Below, piece by piece: positions 52,677 through 61,207 of a stretch of DNA of 64,000 nt. The translations under genes and the position numbers were made by a program. Location: positions 62,001 through 126,000 of the forward strand of contig CALHGK010000005.1 in the NCBI GenBank assembly GCA_938030095.1, in the 5' to 3' direction. Below the pieces are notes generated by a model. It worked only from the letters and a program-made list of their open reading frames with translations, was not told the origin of the DNA and did no database searches. Source of the stretch: an uncultured Candidatus Saccharibacteria bacterium. GTDB taxonomy: Bacteria; Patescibacteriota; Saccharimonadia; Saccharimonadales; Saccharimonadaceae. The stretch's first letter is position 1. Every line of letters starts with the position of its first letter.

Positions 52677-54347
52677 GTGGCACATGGAGCAAATCGTCGG
52701 CGTGTCCGCTCAGTCGTCGCCAAAGCAAATAGCAAACTAAACATCAAGAATGCAGCTGCTCTGCTAGCAGGCTCGACGCTGTTGTCGAGCGTCTTAGGGA
52801 TGTATCGTGAGCGGCTCATCAACGGCATGTACTACGACACCTACAAAGTGGGTGCTGATGCCTATACCGTAGCCTTTACCATCCCCGATTTCATGTTCTT
52901 TGTGCTGGTGTCTGGGGCGCTGAGCGTATCCTTTATACCGGTGTTTAACCAACGCTTGGCGTCAGGCAACAAGCAGTCTGCCTGGGATCTGAGCTCGAGC
53001 TTGATCAATTTCTTGGCACTCACCACCTTAGCGGCGAGTATTTTGATTATGATCTTTGCTGAGCCGCTGGTGAATGTCGTGGTGGGGCCGGGGCTCAGCG
53101 AGTCGGGGCGGAGCCTGGCGGTGAGTATGATGCGCGTGATTGCGGTTAATCCATTCCTCTTTTCTATCTCCACCGTTATTGCGAGTATGCAGCAGGCGAT
53201 TGGGCGCTTTACCTTCTATGCGTTGGCACCAACGATCTACAACATTGGTATTATCATTGGTGCAACCTTCTTTACGAACGGTATCAATATCTTTGGCTGG
53301 CAAGTGTTTGAGGGTGGCATTATGGGTGTGGCGCTGGGTGTGGTGCTGGGCTCGGTGCTGCAGCTGATTGTGAGCTCGATTGGCCTGCTGGGTTTAGATT
53401 TCGACTATCGCTTTATGATCAAGCGCAAAAACAAGAGCTTTCGCCAGGTGCTGCGCTTGCTGCGGACGCGCTCACTCGACCAAGGAATTGACTACTTCAA
53501 TGGCCTCGTGGAGACAAACCTCGCTTCGCGTATGGCTGACGGGACGGTCCGAGCCTATCAACAGGCGTCGGCACTGTCGTTGATGCCAGTGAACTTGATT
53601 GGTGTGGCGATTAGCAACGCAGCCTTTCCGCAAATGACGGAGCACCTCGGGGCAGGGCGCGAGGATCTCTTCCGCAAAGAACTGCAGGTGATGATCCGGG
53701 TGATTATTTGGCTCGCGTTGCCAGTGGCGGTCATTACCTACTTTGCACGGGGCTATGTGGTGAGCTTTATCCACAACGGGGGTGACCCAGTGATATCCGG
53801 TTTTCTTGGGGTGCTAGTTTTGACGATATTTTTCCGCACGATTTATCATATTGCGGCGCGTAGTTTCTATGCACAGCAAGATACCAAGACACCACTTTAT
53901 ATCTCATTCTTTGCGATTGGGTTTAACATTATCCTAGCGATTATCTTGGTAAATCTCTGGTCGAAGAACCAAAATCCGGGCTATGGCCTGGCTTGGGCAC
54001 AGTCTATCACTGCCGTGGTGGAGGTGATTGTCCTCTTCTTCTTCATGGGGCGGCGCATGCCAAGGCTGTTTGACCGCAGCTTCATCAACAGCATCTACAA
54101 GATGGTCATTGCTGCAGTGCCAACTGGTTTGGCTGCCTACTTGAGTGTGGTGATGATCCCCTTTGGTACAAACGATAAGAGCTTCTTTCTTGCTTTTCCG
54201 AAGTTTATTATGATCACAGTAGTGAGCTTTGCAGTTTATATATGGTTTAGTAAGCGGCTAAGGCTTAAAGAGGCCGAGCCAGTGCTTAATCGGTTGCGGC
54301 AGATCTTCTTTGGGCGGATTAACCTTGGCTGGAACTGGAAGCGCTAG
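52677..54347 (+). CDS. murJ: Lipid II flippase MurJ
   Basis: The 556-residue MATE-like protein has about fourteen hydrophobic helices. It opens with LAGSTLLSSVLGMYRERLI and has the conserved DAYTVAFTIPDFMFFVLVSGALSVSFIPVF near 60, typical of MurJ/MviN. It moves lipid-linked peptidoglycan precursor across the membrane. GTG start with GGAGG nearby. It lies 18 bases after ftsH and 3 bases before lepA-N, all in one unit. Confidence 0.94.
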   Translation: MAHGANRRRVRSVVAKANSKLNIKNAAALLAGSTLLSSVLGMYRERLINGMYYDTYKVGADAYTVAFTIPDFMFFVLVSGALSVSFIPVFNQRLASGNKQSAWDLSSSLINFLALTTLAASILIMIFAEPLVNVVVGPGLSESGRSLAVSMMRVIAVNPFLFSISTVIASMQQAIGRFTFYALAPTIYNIGIIIGATFFTNGINIFGWQVFEGGIMGVALGVVLGSVLQLIVSSIGLLGLDFDYRFMIKRKNKSFRQVLRLLRTRSLDQGIDYFNGLVETNLASRMADGTVRAYQQASALSLMPVNLIGVAISNAAFPQMTEHLGAGREDLFRKELQVMIRVIIWLALPVAVITYFARGYVVSFIHNGGDPVISGFLGVLVLTIFFRTIYHIAARSFYAQQDTKTPLYISFFAIGFNIILAIILVNLWSKNQNPGYGLAWAQSITAVVEVIVLFFFMGRRMPRLFDRSFINSIYKMVIAAVPTGLAAYLSVVMIPFGTNDKSFFLAFPKFIMITVVSFAVYIWFSKRLRLKEAEPVLNRLRQIFFGRINLGWNWKR

Positions 54348-54350
54348 CGT

Positions 54351-55301
54351 ATGGAACATATCCGTAATTTCTGCATCATCGCCCATATCGACCACGGCAA
54401 GAGCACCCTGGCCGACCGCATGATGGAGCTGACAGGCACCGTTACCAAGCGCGATATGAAGCAGCAGTTGCTGGATAGTATGGATCTGGAGCGCGAGAAG
54501 GGGATTACCATCAAGCTCGCCCCGGTGCGGATGAAGTATGAGTATAAATCGGAAGCAAGTAGCATATCACCTGTTGATTCAATTGACGGGGGCGGAAACA
54601 CCGCGCCCCAACCTGGCGCCTACGACCTCAACTTGATTGACACCCCCGGCCACGTGGATTTTAGCTACGAAGTATCGCGCAGCTTGCAGGCCTGCGAAGG
54701 TGCGGTGCTGGTGGTGGATGCCAGCCAGGGGATCCAGGCGCAGACGCTCGCCAATGTGTACCTCGCGATGGAGCAGGATCTTACCATCATCCCGGTGCTT
54801 AATAAAGTTGACCTGCCAGCAGCCGATGTGCCACGCGTTTCCAAGCAGGTGATTAATCTGCTGGGCTGTGACGAGAGCGATATTATCCATATTTCAGCCA
54901 AGACTGGCCAGAATGTACCGCAGGTGCTGCGGGCTATCGTCGAGCGTATCCCAGCGCCGGTATCACCACTGGCGGTGCAGGCTGAGCGCATGGCTGCGCA
55001 AGATGGCAAGACGCCAAGCATACCAACCCGCGCCCTGATCTTTGATAGCTACTACGATGACTACCGCGGGGTCATCCTCTATGTGCGCGTGGTGGATGGC
55101 ACAGTGCCCAAAGGTGCGGACATCACCATGATGGCTACCGGAGCCCGCGGCCTTGCTCTGGAAGTAGGGCACCTGAGCCCAACGATGCAGCCTGACCCAC
55201 TGCTTGGCACCGGCGAGATTGGCTACATCGTCACCAACCTCAAGACCACACGTGAAGCGCGGGTGGGGGATACGGTGACGCTCAAGAAATACTTTGAGTA
55301 G
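54351..55301 (+). CDS. lepA: LepA/EF4, N-terminal half (GTPase domain and domain II)
   Basis: The 316-residue protein holds G1 AHIDHGKST, G2-like EKGITIK, G3 DTPGHVDF, G4 NKVD and G5 SAKTG, followed by translation-factor domain II ending near GDTVTL. It then stops after five unrelated residues (KKYFE). Normal LepA is one chain of about 600 residues; the rest is at 57352. A Ser/Gly/Pro-rich insert of about 24 residues lies between G2 and G3. The start ATG lies three bases after murJ without a ribosome site, so it is coupled. Confidence 0.92.
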   Translation: MEHIRNFCIIAHIDHGKSTLADRMMELTGTVTKRDMKQQLLDSMDLEREKGITIKLAPVRMKYEYKSEASSISPVDSIDGGGNTAPQPGAYDLNLIDTPGHVDFSYEVSRSLQACEGAVLVVDASQGIQAQTLANVYLAMEQDLTIIPVLNKVDLPAADVPRVSKQVINLLGCDESDIIHISAKTGQNVPQVLRAIVERIPAPVSPLAVQAERMAAQDGKTPSIPTRALIFDSYYDDYRGVILYVRVVDGTVPKGADITMMATGARGLALEVGHLSPTMQPDPLLGTGEIGYIVTNLKTTREARVGDTVTLKKYFE

Positions 55302-55328
55302 TTATAATATAGTGGTATAGTTTATCGT

Positions 55329-55919
55329 ATGATGGCTGCGATAAAAAAGTATGACACATTCATCGCCATCGTATTTGCTGGCCTGATTATACTATTCATC
55401 GCCGTGGCGTTTACTGTTCCGAGTTTTTGGGATTGGCTGTGGCAGCGGCACCATAATCAGCTGAGCTGGTATATCCGTCCGTTATTTTTGATACCATTTT
55501 GCTGGTTCGCCTATCGGCGGAGCTGGGCAGGGATGATGATGGTGATATTCTTGACCTTGACCAGCATGGGATGGTTTGCCCCGCCCAGTGAAACGAGTTC
55601 ACAGGTGCAACAGTTTTTGCAAGTTGAGCAGCAGTATTTACAGGGTGAATGGACATTACGTAAGATTTTCCTCACATTGCTTATACCATTATCCTTTAGT
55701 GCTTTAGCAGCGGCATTGTGGTGGCGAAATATCTGGCTGGGTGTGGCAGTCATGGCGTTAATGGCTGCCGGTAAATTACTATGGAGTATAACTTTTTCTG
55801 GTGAAGCTGGCCTGGCGGTGATTGCCCCTGCGACAATTGGATTTGTTCTATGTAGTGGCTGTTTGTGGCTGATTACAGTGTTGTCTCGTCGTCGTGTCCC
55901 TGGGGTTAAGAAAAAATGA
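55329..55919 (+). CDS. Multi-pass membrane protein inside the lepA split
   Basis: The 196-residue hydrophobic protein has about six helices and a basic end (SRRRVPGVKKK). TATAGT lies seven bases before the ATG, so it has its own leaderless promoter although it follows lepA-N by 27 bases. No family recognised. Confidence 0.7.
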   Translation: MMAAIKKYDTFIAIVFAGLIILFIAVAFTVPSFWDWLWQRHHNQLSWYIRPLFLIPFCWFAYRRSWAGMMMVIFLTLTSMGWFAPPSETSSQVQQFLQVEQQYLQGEWTLRKIFLTLLIPLSFSALAAALWWRNIWLGVAVMALMAAGKLLWSITFSGEAGLAVIAPATIGFVLCSGCLWLITVLSRRRVPGVKKK

Positions 55920-55973
55920 ATTTCATTAAGAAAGGGCCAAATAGGTAAAGCTATTATCCATATTTTACCAACC

Positions 55974-56552
55974 ATGTCATCACATCAGCTGCAAAAATGG
56001 CGCATGCTGTCATCGCGGACGCTCTTCGAGCACCCTCGACTCACCGTCGCAGAAGATACAGTAGAGCTGCCAAATGGGAAGACCATCCAATATGTCCATT
56101 ACCCCTACCATGGGCATGGTGGAGTAATCGTAGTGTGTCGCCGAGGTGACAATATCTTGGTGCAGCAAGAGTATTCGTACCCGGTGGATGAGGTGTTGTA
56201 TCAGTTCCCGGGCGGGAAGATCGAAGCGGGTGAGGATGTGTGCGCGGCGGCGCAGCGAGAGCTGGCTGAGGAGTCGGGCATTGCTATGACGAATGTGCGG
56301 GAATGTGGCTGGCTCTATGCCGATAATCGTCGCACCAGTGCGAAGCTCCATGTAGTTCACGGCGAATATGCTGGGACGAACCACCAACACCAGCCAGATG
56401 ACACCGAGCAAATTATTTCCCAGTGGCTGCCAATTACCACCATCCACCGCATGGTCGCTACTGGTGCAATCACCAACTACGCCATGCTCGCTGCCTGGGC
56501 CTTGCTCGCCGGTACCCTTCAGCAAACAGGAGATTCTCGTGCGGACGAGTAG
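55974..56552 (+). CDS. NUDIX hydrolase, ADP-ribose pyrophosphatase type
   Basis: The 192-residue protein has LVQQEYSYPVDEVLYQFPGGKIEAGED followed by RELAEESGI, a complete Nudix box near 84-106. It is related in type to the hydrolase at 10329. TATTTT lies seven bases before the ATG. It sits inside the insert that separates the two lepA halves. Confidence 0.87.
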   Translation: MSSHQLQKWRMLSSRTLFEHPRLTVAEDTVELPNGKTIQYVHYPYHGHGGVIVVCRRGDNILVQQEYSYPVDEVLYQFPGGKIEAGEDVCAAAQRELAEESGIAMTNVRECGWLYADNRRTSAKLHVVHGEYAGTNHQHQPDDTEQIISQWLPITTIHRMVATGAITNYAMLAAWALLAGTLQQTGDSRADE

Positions 56553-56621
56553 TGTGGAATTACCGTCGGCCAGTGAACTATGTGCGATGATACGCCAAGA
56601 ATCGCCACGGTTAGCTCGGCG

Positions 56622-56791
56622 GCGGGATTATCTTTCGTGATCGCCTGCGGAATAGCTGCGTCTTGCGTGAGAAGTATACCAAACTCAAACATGAGCTGGC
56701 ACAGCAGTATCGGAATAACAGAGAGGCATATACGGCGGGTAAGGCGGCTTTTGTGCGAAAGGTATCGTCCAAGTCATCTCGTTCAACTTAA
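56622..56791 (+). pseudogene. 3' remnant of a GrpB-family (UPF0157) gene
   Basis: A frame without a start encodes FRDRLRNSCVLREKY and NREAYTAGKAAFV, matching the C-terminal pattern of GrpB-family proteins. The sequence before it (to about 56553) reads in another frame as ARRRDYLS, so a frameshift and loss of the 5' part are likely. Confidence 0.6.
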
Positions 56792-56830
56792 GAAGCGACT
56801 AAATGTTAGGCATAGGGTAGGATAATACTA

Positions 56831-56859
56831 TTGACATTGATAAATAATAGTTGTATCAT
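56831..56859 (+). promoter_or_regulatory. Promoter of the G-tract gene
   Basis: TTGACA (56831-56836), 17 bases, then TATCAT (56854-56859) preceded by TG. Confidence 0.65.
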
Positions 56860-56895
56860 GAGATCTATTATAAACTATTTGTGGAGTATCGTACT

Positions 56896-57283
56896 GTGAA
56901 AGAAAAGCGTAGTCTTTTAAGAAATATAAGTGCTTCTTGGGATATTATCAGTCTTGGCGGAAATGTTATTAAGTTCAGGGGGGGGGGTAGATCAAAGGGA
57001 TGCACAGCTTGGCAAATTGTCGGCTGAGCTAGCCGCGAAGGTAGAAACTGGTGATATGGATCCTGTTATTGCCGAGGATGAGATGAGTAGAGCAGCTCGT
57101 CCACAGTCAGCCCAGGAAGCAATGCTTACAGATCCCAATGCTGAAAAGGCTAGCATACGCCTTAGTCGCCTTACCGAGGGCGGCCACGTTGACCCTGTAG
57201 TAGCAGAGGATCTTCTTAATTCTGGTTTTCATCGCTATACCACAGAAAAGACTTTAGAACATATAAAACGCAAGACACCCTAG
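56896..57283 (+). pseudogene. Gene switched out of frame by a G10 tract (phase-variable or broken)
   Basis: A GTG start with GTGGAG nine bases upstream opens KEKRSLLRNISASWDIISLG and enters a run of ten G. In this sequence it then hits TGA about 16 codons later. With nine G the frame joins the long downstream frame ending at 57283, giving about 128 residues. The downstream part holds two related units, GDMDPVIAEDEM and GHVDPVVAEDLL. Promoter and ribosome site are intact, as expected for a phase-variable gene in the off state. Function unknown. Confidence 0.65.
56978..56987 (+). repeat. Homopolymer tract of ten G
   Basis: Ten consecutive G within the start of the gene at 56896. It is the longest G run I noticed in the window and a typical slippage site. 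Confidence 0.95.
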
Positions 57284-57335
57284 ATAGAGGTATGTAAGCT
57301 GCGAGCTATGTATCCCCGTCGTGCTAGCAAGGTGC

Positions 57336-57341
57336 TATAAT
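57336..57341 (+). promoter_or_regulatory. Extended -10 box of the lepA C-terminal half
   Basis: TGC-TATAAT lies ten bases before the ATG at 57352, giving the second half of LepA its own transcription start. Confidence 0.7.
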
Positions 57342-57351
57342 ATAGCTTAAT

Positions 57352-58311
57352 ATGTCGTTAATAACCGTCCAGCCCCTCCCTGGTTACAAAGAGGTCAAGC
57401 CCTTCGTCTATGCGGGGTTTTTCCCGGTGAGCAACGAAGATTACAATGACCTGAAGGAGGCGATTGAGCGGCTGAGCCTCAGCGATAGTGCGCTGCAGTT
57501 CGAGCCAGAGAACTCGCCGGTGTTGGGTTATGGTGTACGGATTGGCTTCCTTGGCCTGCTGCATATGGATATCATTCGCGAGCGGCTCGAGCGCGAGTAC
57601 AATCTAGACCTCATCGTCACCAACCCGAGTACCGACTACCAAGTCAGTTTGACGAATGGCGAGGAATTAGACATCAAATCGGCTAGTGAATTGCCCGACC
57701 CAGCCCAGATCAAGGAGATCCGTGAGCCGTGGATTGATGGTGAGATCGTTGTGCCCCAAGATTACATCGGCGCAGTAATCCAGCTCATCGTTAGCAAGCG
57801 CGGTCGGCAAAAGAACCTCAGTTACATCGACGAGCGTGCCCTCATCTCCTTTGCGGCACCACTGGCTAATCTCTTGACGGATTTTTATGACCAACTTAAG
57901 TCGGTGACCAGTGGCTACGGGTCGTTTAATTATGAACTGCGGGGCTACCAAGCGGAGGATTTAGTGCGCGTGGATTTCTACGTGGCAGGTGAGATGGTTG
58001 ATGCGCTTAGCGTTATGTGTCACCGCTCGGAGTCGCAGCGGCTGGGGCGCGAGGTGGTGAAGAAGCTCAAGGATGTCGTGCCGCGCCAGAGCTTTGAGGT
58101 GGCACTGCAGGCGGCGATTGGTGGGAAGTTTATTGCCCGCGAAAATATTGGTGCCTACCGCAAAGATGTCACTGGCTATCTCTACGGCGGCGATGTGAGC
58201 CGCAAAAAGAAGCTCCTTGCCAAGCAAGCTCGCGGCAAGAAGCGCATGAAGCGCTTTGGCAAGGTCGACATCCCCAGCGAAGCCTTTACGGTAATGCTCA
58301 AGCGAGATTAA
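57352..58311 (+). CDS. lepA: LepA/EF4, C-terminal half (domains III, V and CTD)
   Basis: The 319-residue protein begins six residues before LPGYKEVKP, the start of domain III in LepA. It continues with GFLGLLHMDIIRERLEREY, the domain V region with RVDFYVAGEMVDALS, and the LepA-specific C-terminal domain with RQSFEVALQAAIGGKFIARENI and KKRMKRFGKVDIP. Nothing expected of LepA after domain II is missing. The ATG, the -10 box and the clean domain boundary show it is made as a separate chain. In LepA the CTD contacts the peptidyl-transferase side and A-site tRNA. Confidence 0.93.
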   Translation: MSLITVQPLPGYKEVKPFVYAGFFPVSNEDYNDLKEAIERLSLSDSALQFEPENSPVLGYGVRIGFLGLLHMDIIRERLEREYNLDLIVTNPSTDYQVSLTNGEELDIKSASELPDPAQIKEIREPWIDGEIVVPQDYIGAVIQLIVSKRGRQKNLSYIDERALISFAAPLANLLTDFYDQLKSVTSGYGSFNYELRGYQAEDLVRVDFYVAGEMVDALSVMCHRSESQRLGREVVKKLKDVVPRQSFEVALQAAIGGKFIARENIGAYRKDVTGYLYGGDVSRKKKLLAKQARGKKRMKRFGKVDIPSEAFTVMLKRD

Positions 58312-58334
58312 CAACTAACAGGAGCTGTGTGCGA

Positions 58335-58825
58335 GTGCAGATACGTTATGACCGATTGGTGGCCGATATAGACAGAGCGCTCGTGTATGACAATGTGCCA
58401 CCTGCAGAGAGAGAGAGAGCGATTATCGGTATTGGCGAGCAGTGAGCTTAGCGCGGCTTGCGCTAGAACTGAGCAATGGCAACGATACGCTTACTCTTGA
58501 TGGCGCGCCAGTGCATTTTACTCGTCACTATGCGGACGCACGACGCACGGCACAGTCAATTGCCCGTGGCCGGTGGACATACCAAACGCGCGGTAGAGAA
58601 AAGGAGATTGCGGTAGCAATTCATCATGAGTTCCGACCTGAGCAGCAGCTCCAACCGGCATTGATTATTGCACACAGGCAATATCACGCTGTAACGAAGC
58701 CAGATTATATGGGGATGCCTGATTGTGTGCGTATCGGAGGACGTATGACAGATATCGATCAGTACTCCCAAGAGTTTCTGGAAGACTACTTTCAGATAGA
58801 TCTAAACAATATCAAGAATAGCTAG
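58335..58825 (+). pseudogene. Unknown gene split by an (AG)7 repeat frameshift
   Basis: A GTG at 58335 opens QIRYDRLVADIDRALVYDN, runs through (AG)7 and stops at 58445. A second frame starts at an overlapping GTG (58442) and runs to 58825 with LALELSNGNDTLTLDG and a DFQID-like end. Removing one AG unit fuses both into one uninterrupted frame of about 163 residues. The pair could be coupled genes, a phase-variable gene or a frameshifted one. No family recognised. Confidence 0.6.
58406..58419 (+). repeat. Dinucleotide repeat (AG)7
   Basis: Seven AG units inside the coding region described above. Confidence 0.95.
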
Positions 58826-58881
58826 CTTCTTACGCCACGGGTGAGAAACCACTCTCTACGATGTGCTATCATAAATATGAT

Positions 58882-59613
58882 ATGACTATGACGAATCTTC
58901 AATCACTTATCGAACAGTATCAGCCAACCGAGACAGTGCGCCAGCTTGTGTGTGACACAAGGATTGTGTTGCTTGTTGGTATCTCTGGGGCCGGCAAGGA
59001 TACGACGAAACAGCGGTTGCTCGCGAGCACCGAGTTCGCCGATATCGTTTCGTACACCACTCGTCAGCCTCGCCAAAACAAAGGTGTGTGGGAGCAAAAG
59101 GGAGTCGACTATCATTATATCGATGAAGCAACTGCCGCAGAGTTGTTGCAGAGCCGTGCTTTTGTAGAGGCGAAGTTTGTCCATGGAACGCTCTATGGTA
59201 CAGGGGTCAGACAGATTCAGGATATTCGCGATGCAGGTAAGATTGCGGTGACGGATATTGATGTGCAGGGTGTTGATGAGTACAAGAAGCTCTCCCCAGG
59301 TGTGGTCGCGATATTCCTCTTGCCGCCAAACTTCCAGGAGTGGCGGCGGCGCCTCAGTGTGCGCTATACCTCGCAGGCGGAGTTTGATCGTGAGTGGCCC
59401 AAGCGCTACAGCAGTGCGATCCGCGAGATCACTCACGCACTCGAAGTCCCATACTATCACTTTGTCATCAACGATGATATCGACGAGACGGCGCGCATTG
59501 TGCGGGCGATTGCCTCCAAGCCAGATGTATACAATCGCAAGGATGACGAAGCTCGCTTGGCGGCACGAGACTTGCTCGATAGCCTCTTGCGCGAGCACCC
59601 GGAGCATGCATGA
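58882..59613 (+). CDS. gmk: Guanylate kinase-like protein
   Basis: The 243-residue protein has a P-loop VLLVGISGAGKDT near residue 32, SYTTRQPR near 60 and YHYIDEATAAELL, the order seen in guanylate kinases. It then has TDIDVQG and a longer C-terminal extension. The P-loop has Lys-Asp-Thr in place of the usual Lys-Ser/Thr-Thr. It should phosphorylate GMP to GDP, though the extra 35 residues and P-loop change leave some doubt. TGC-TATCAT lies nine bases before the ATG at 58882. Confidence 0.8.
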   Translation: MTMTNLQSLIEQYQPTETVRQLVCDTRIVLLVGISGAGKDTTKQRLLASTEFADIVSYTTRQPRQNKGVWEQKGVDYHYIDEATAAELLQSRAFVEAKFVHGTLYGTGVRQIQDIRDAGKIAVTDIDVQGVDEYKKLSPGVVAIFLLPPNFQEWRRRLSVRYTSQAEFDREWPKRYSSAIREITHALEVPYYHFVINDDIDETARIVRAIASKPDVYNRKDDEARLAARDLLDSLLREHPEHA

Positions 59614-61040
59614 GCAAGCCAGCCATGCACACTGCCGCTGAGCCAGGTGATGCCGAGCATAAGCAGCGCTCATCTCTGGCGCTGCGCCGGCCAGTGTGGT
59701 CGCCCACGGCGTTGGTCGACCAAGGGTTCTTTATCTTTGCCGGGGTGGCGTCGTTTTGGTTTGTGTGGCTGGTGTGGCGCGAGGGCTGGCACACTGGTGG
59801 CTGGTGGCTGGTGGGTTTCTTTGCCGTGGTGTGGGTGATTACGGCGTATTTTGCGTTGCCACGCTTGCACCGCATCTTGAGCAGTATTTATGTGCCCAAT
59901 TATTTCATTGGCCGGACGCGCACCCCAGATGGTCTCCTTGGCGACCCAGTCAATCTCGCCTTTCGCGGCAGCGAAGCTCAGCTCCACCGTGCCATGACCG
60001 CCGCTGGCTGGACGCTGGCTGATGACGTGACGGTGCGCTCGTCGTGGCGGATCATCCTTGCCACACTGACTCGCCGCAGCTATCCTAATGCACCAGTCTC
60101 ACCCCTAGTACTATTTGGCCGGCAGCAGGACTTTGCCTATCAGCAGGAGATCGATGGCAACCCAGGCAAGCGTCATCACGTGCGCTTTTGGCGCTGCCCC
60201 CAGGGGTGGTTGTTGCCCGGTGGGCATCAGGTGGACTGGCTCGCGGCTGGTACGTACGACAAGAGTGTGGGGCTATCAATCTTTACCTTGCAAGTGACAC
60301 ACAAGATTGATGAGAACACCGACATCGAGCGCGACTACGTCGTCAAGACAGTCACGCGCGCCCTTCGCTCGATTGAGCTAACGGTATTAGAGGACTTCTC
60401 AACGGGCTACCACTCACGCAATGGTGGTGGAGACAGTATTATTACTGATGGCGACCTGCCTGTCATCGAGCTCGGCCGTGTCCGTGCCAAGGTAAGCGAA
60501 GACGAAGACACACCCTCCGATCTGATTCTCGATGCAACGGCGCACGAGACTATGCCCGATGAGCACGCTACCCTCATGTCGCAGTTTTTGAGCCGCCGCC
60601 CACCGCAGATCGCCCTTGGGATTATTATGATTGGCCTGGCGATTGCTGTGGCCACGATGAGCACCTTCTTCGAGATTCTCAACTTTAGCCATTTGCGCAT
60701 GGAAGTCGTGCGGATTTTTCACGACAGTGGACTACCACTACAGAGCATTGAGAGTACCACGCATATCGTAGCGACTATCTCGGCTATTGTATCGACGACG
60801 TGGATTGGCATCGTGATTTTTCTTGCGGGGCTAACCTTCCGCGGCAGCGACCGCTCGCGGATTTTGCTGATGAGCATTGCCAGCCTTGCAGCGGTGATTA
60901 GTTCATTTGGGCTGACTATCGGCAGGGTCACGTGGTCGGCCGCTGGCACACTGCTCTTCATTGGCGTCAACATCATCATCGTGCTCATGTTCTCCACCGA
61001 CGCCGCCCGGCGCTTTACACGGGCACGTAGCGGGAAGTAA
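59610..61040 (+). CDS. LssY C-terminal domain membrane protein
   Basis: The 476-residue protein has two helices (about 40-85) and a soluble LssY-C domain (about 100-260), recognisable from GDPVNLAFRGSEAQLHRAMTA and RRHHVRFW-type segments. Four more helices lie at about 332-352, 385-408, 418-436 and 445-465. LssY-C domains are linked to PAP2-type membrane enzymes; here no phosphatase domain is present. Its ATG overlaps the stop of the kinase gene (ATGA). Confidence 0.78.
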   Translation: MSKPAMHTAAEPGDAEHKQRSSLALRRPVWSPTALVDQGFFIFAGVASFWFVWLVWREGWHTGGWWLVGFFAVVWVITAYFALPRLHRILSSIYVPNYFIGRTRTPDGLLGDPVNLAFRGSEAQLHRAMTAAGWTLADDVTVRSSWRIILATLTRRSYPNAPVSPLVLFGRQQDFAYQQEIDGNPGKRHHVRFWRCPQGWLLPGGHQVDWLAAGTYDKSVGLSIFTLQVTHKIDENTDIERDYVVKTVTRALRSIELTVLEDFSTGYHSRNGGGDSIITDGDLPVIELGRVRAKVSEDEDTPSDLILDATAHETMPDEHATLMSQFLSRRPPQIALGIIMIGLAIAVATMSTFFEILNFSHLRMEVVRIFHDSGLPLQSIESTTHIVATISAIVSTTWIGIVIFLAGLTFRGSDRSRILLMSIASLAAVISSFGLTIGRVTWSAAGTLLFIGVNIIIVLMFSTDAARRFTRARSGK

Positions 61041-61207
61041 TGGTCGCAAATTTGTAGGTTATACCCGGTACTGTTACGCTGTTTCTACTCTGGTATGGTG
61101 AGAGGGGATAGGCTACTTCATCTGATGGAGCTACTATCGATCGTAACAATTAACCCTGACCTCAGGGAGAGGAGCTGAATAATCACGAATAATATTTATC
61201 CCTATCA

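Noticed and set aside
56930..57283. Reading the G-tract gene from a TTG at 56930
   Set aside because: The TTG has no ribosome site, while the GTG at 56896 has promoter, spacing and ribosome site. The TTG frame begins inside the other frame.
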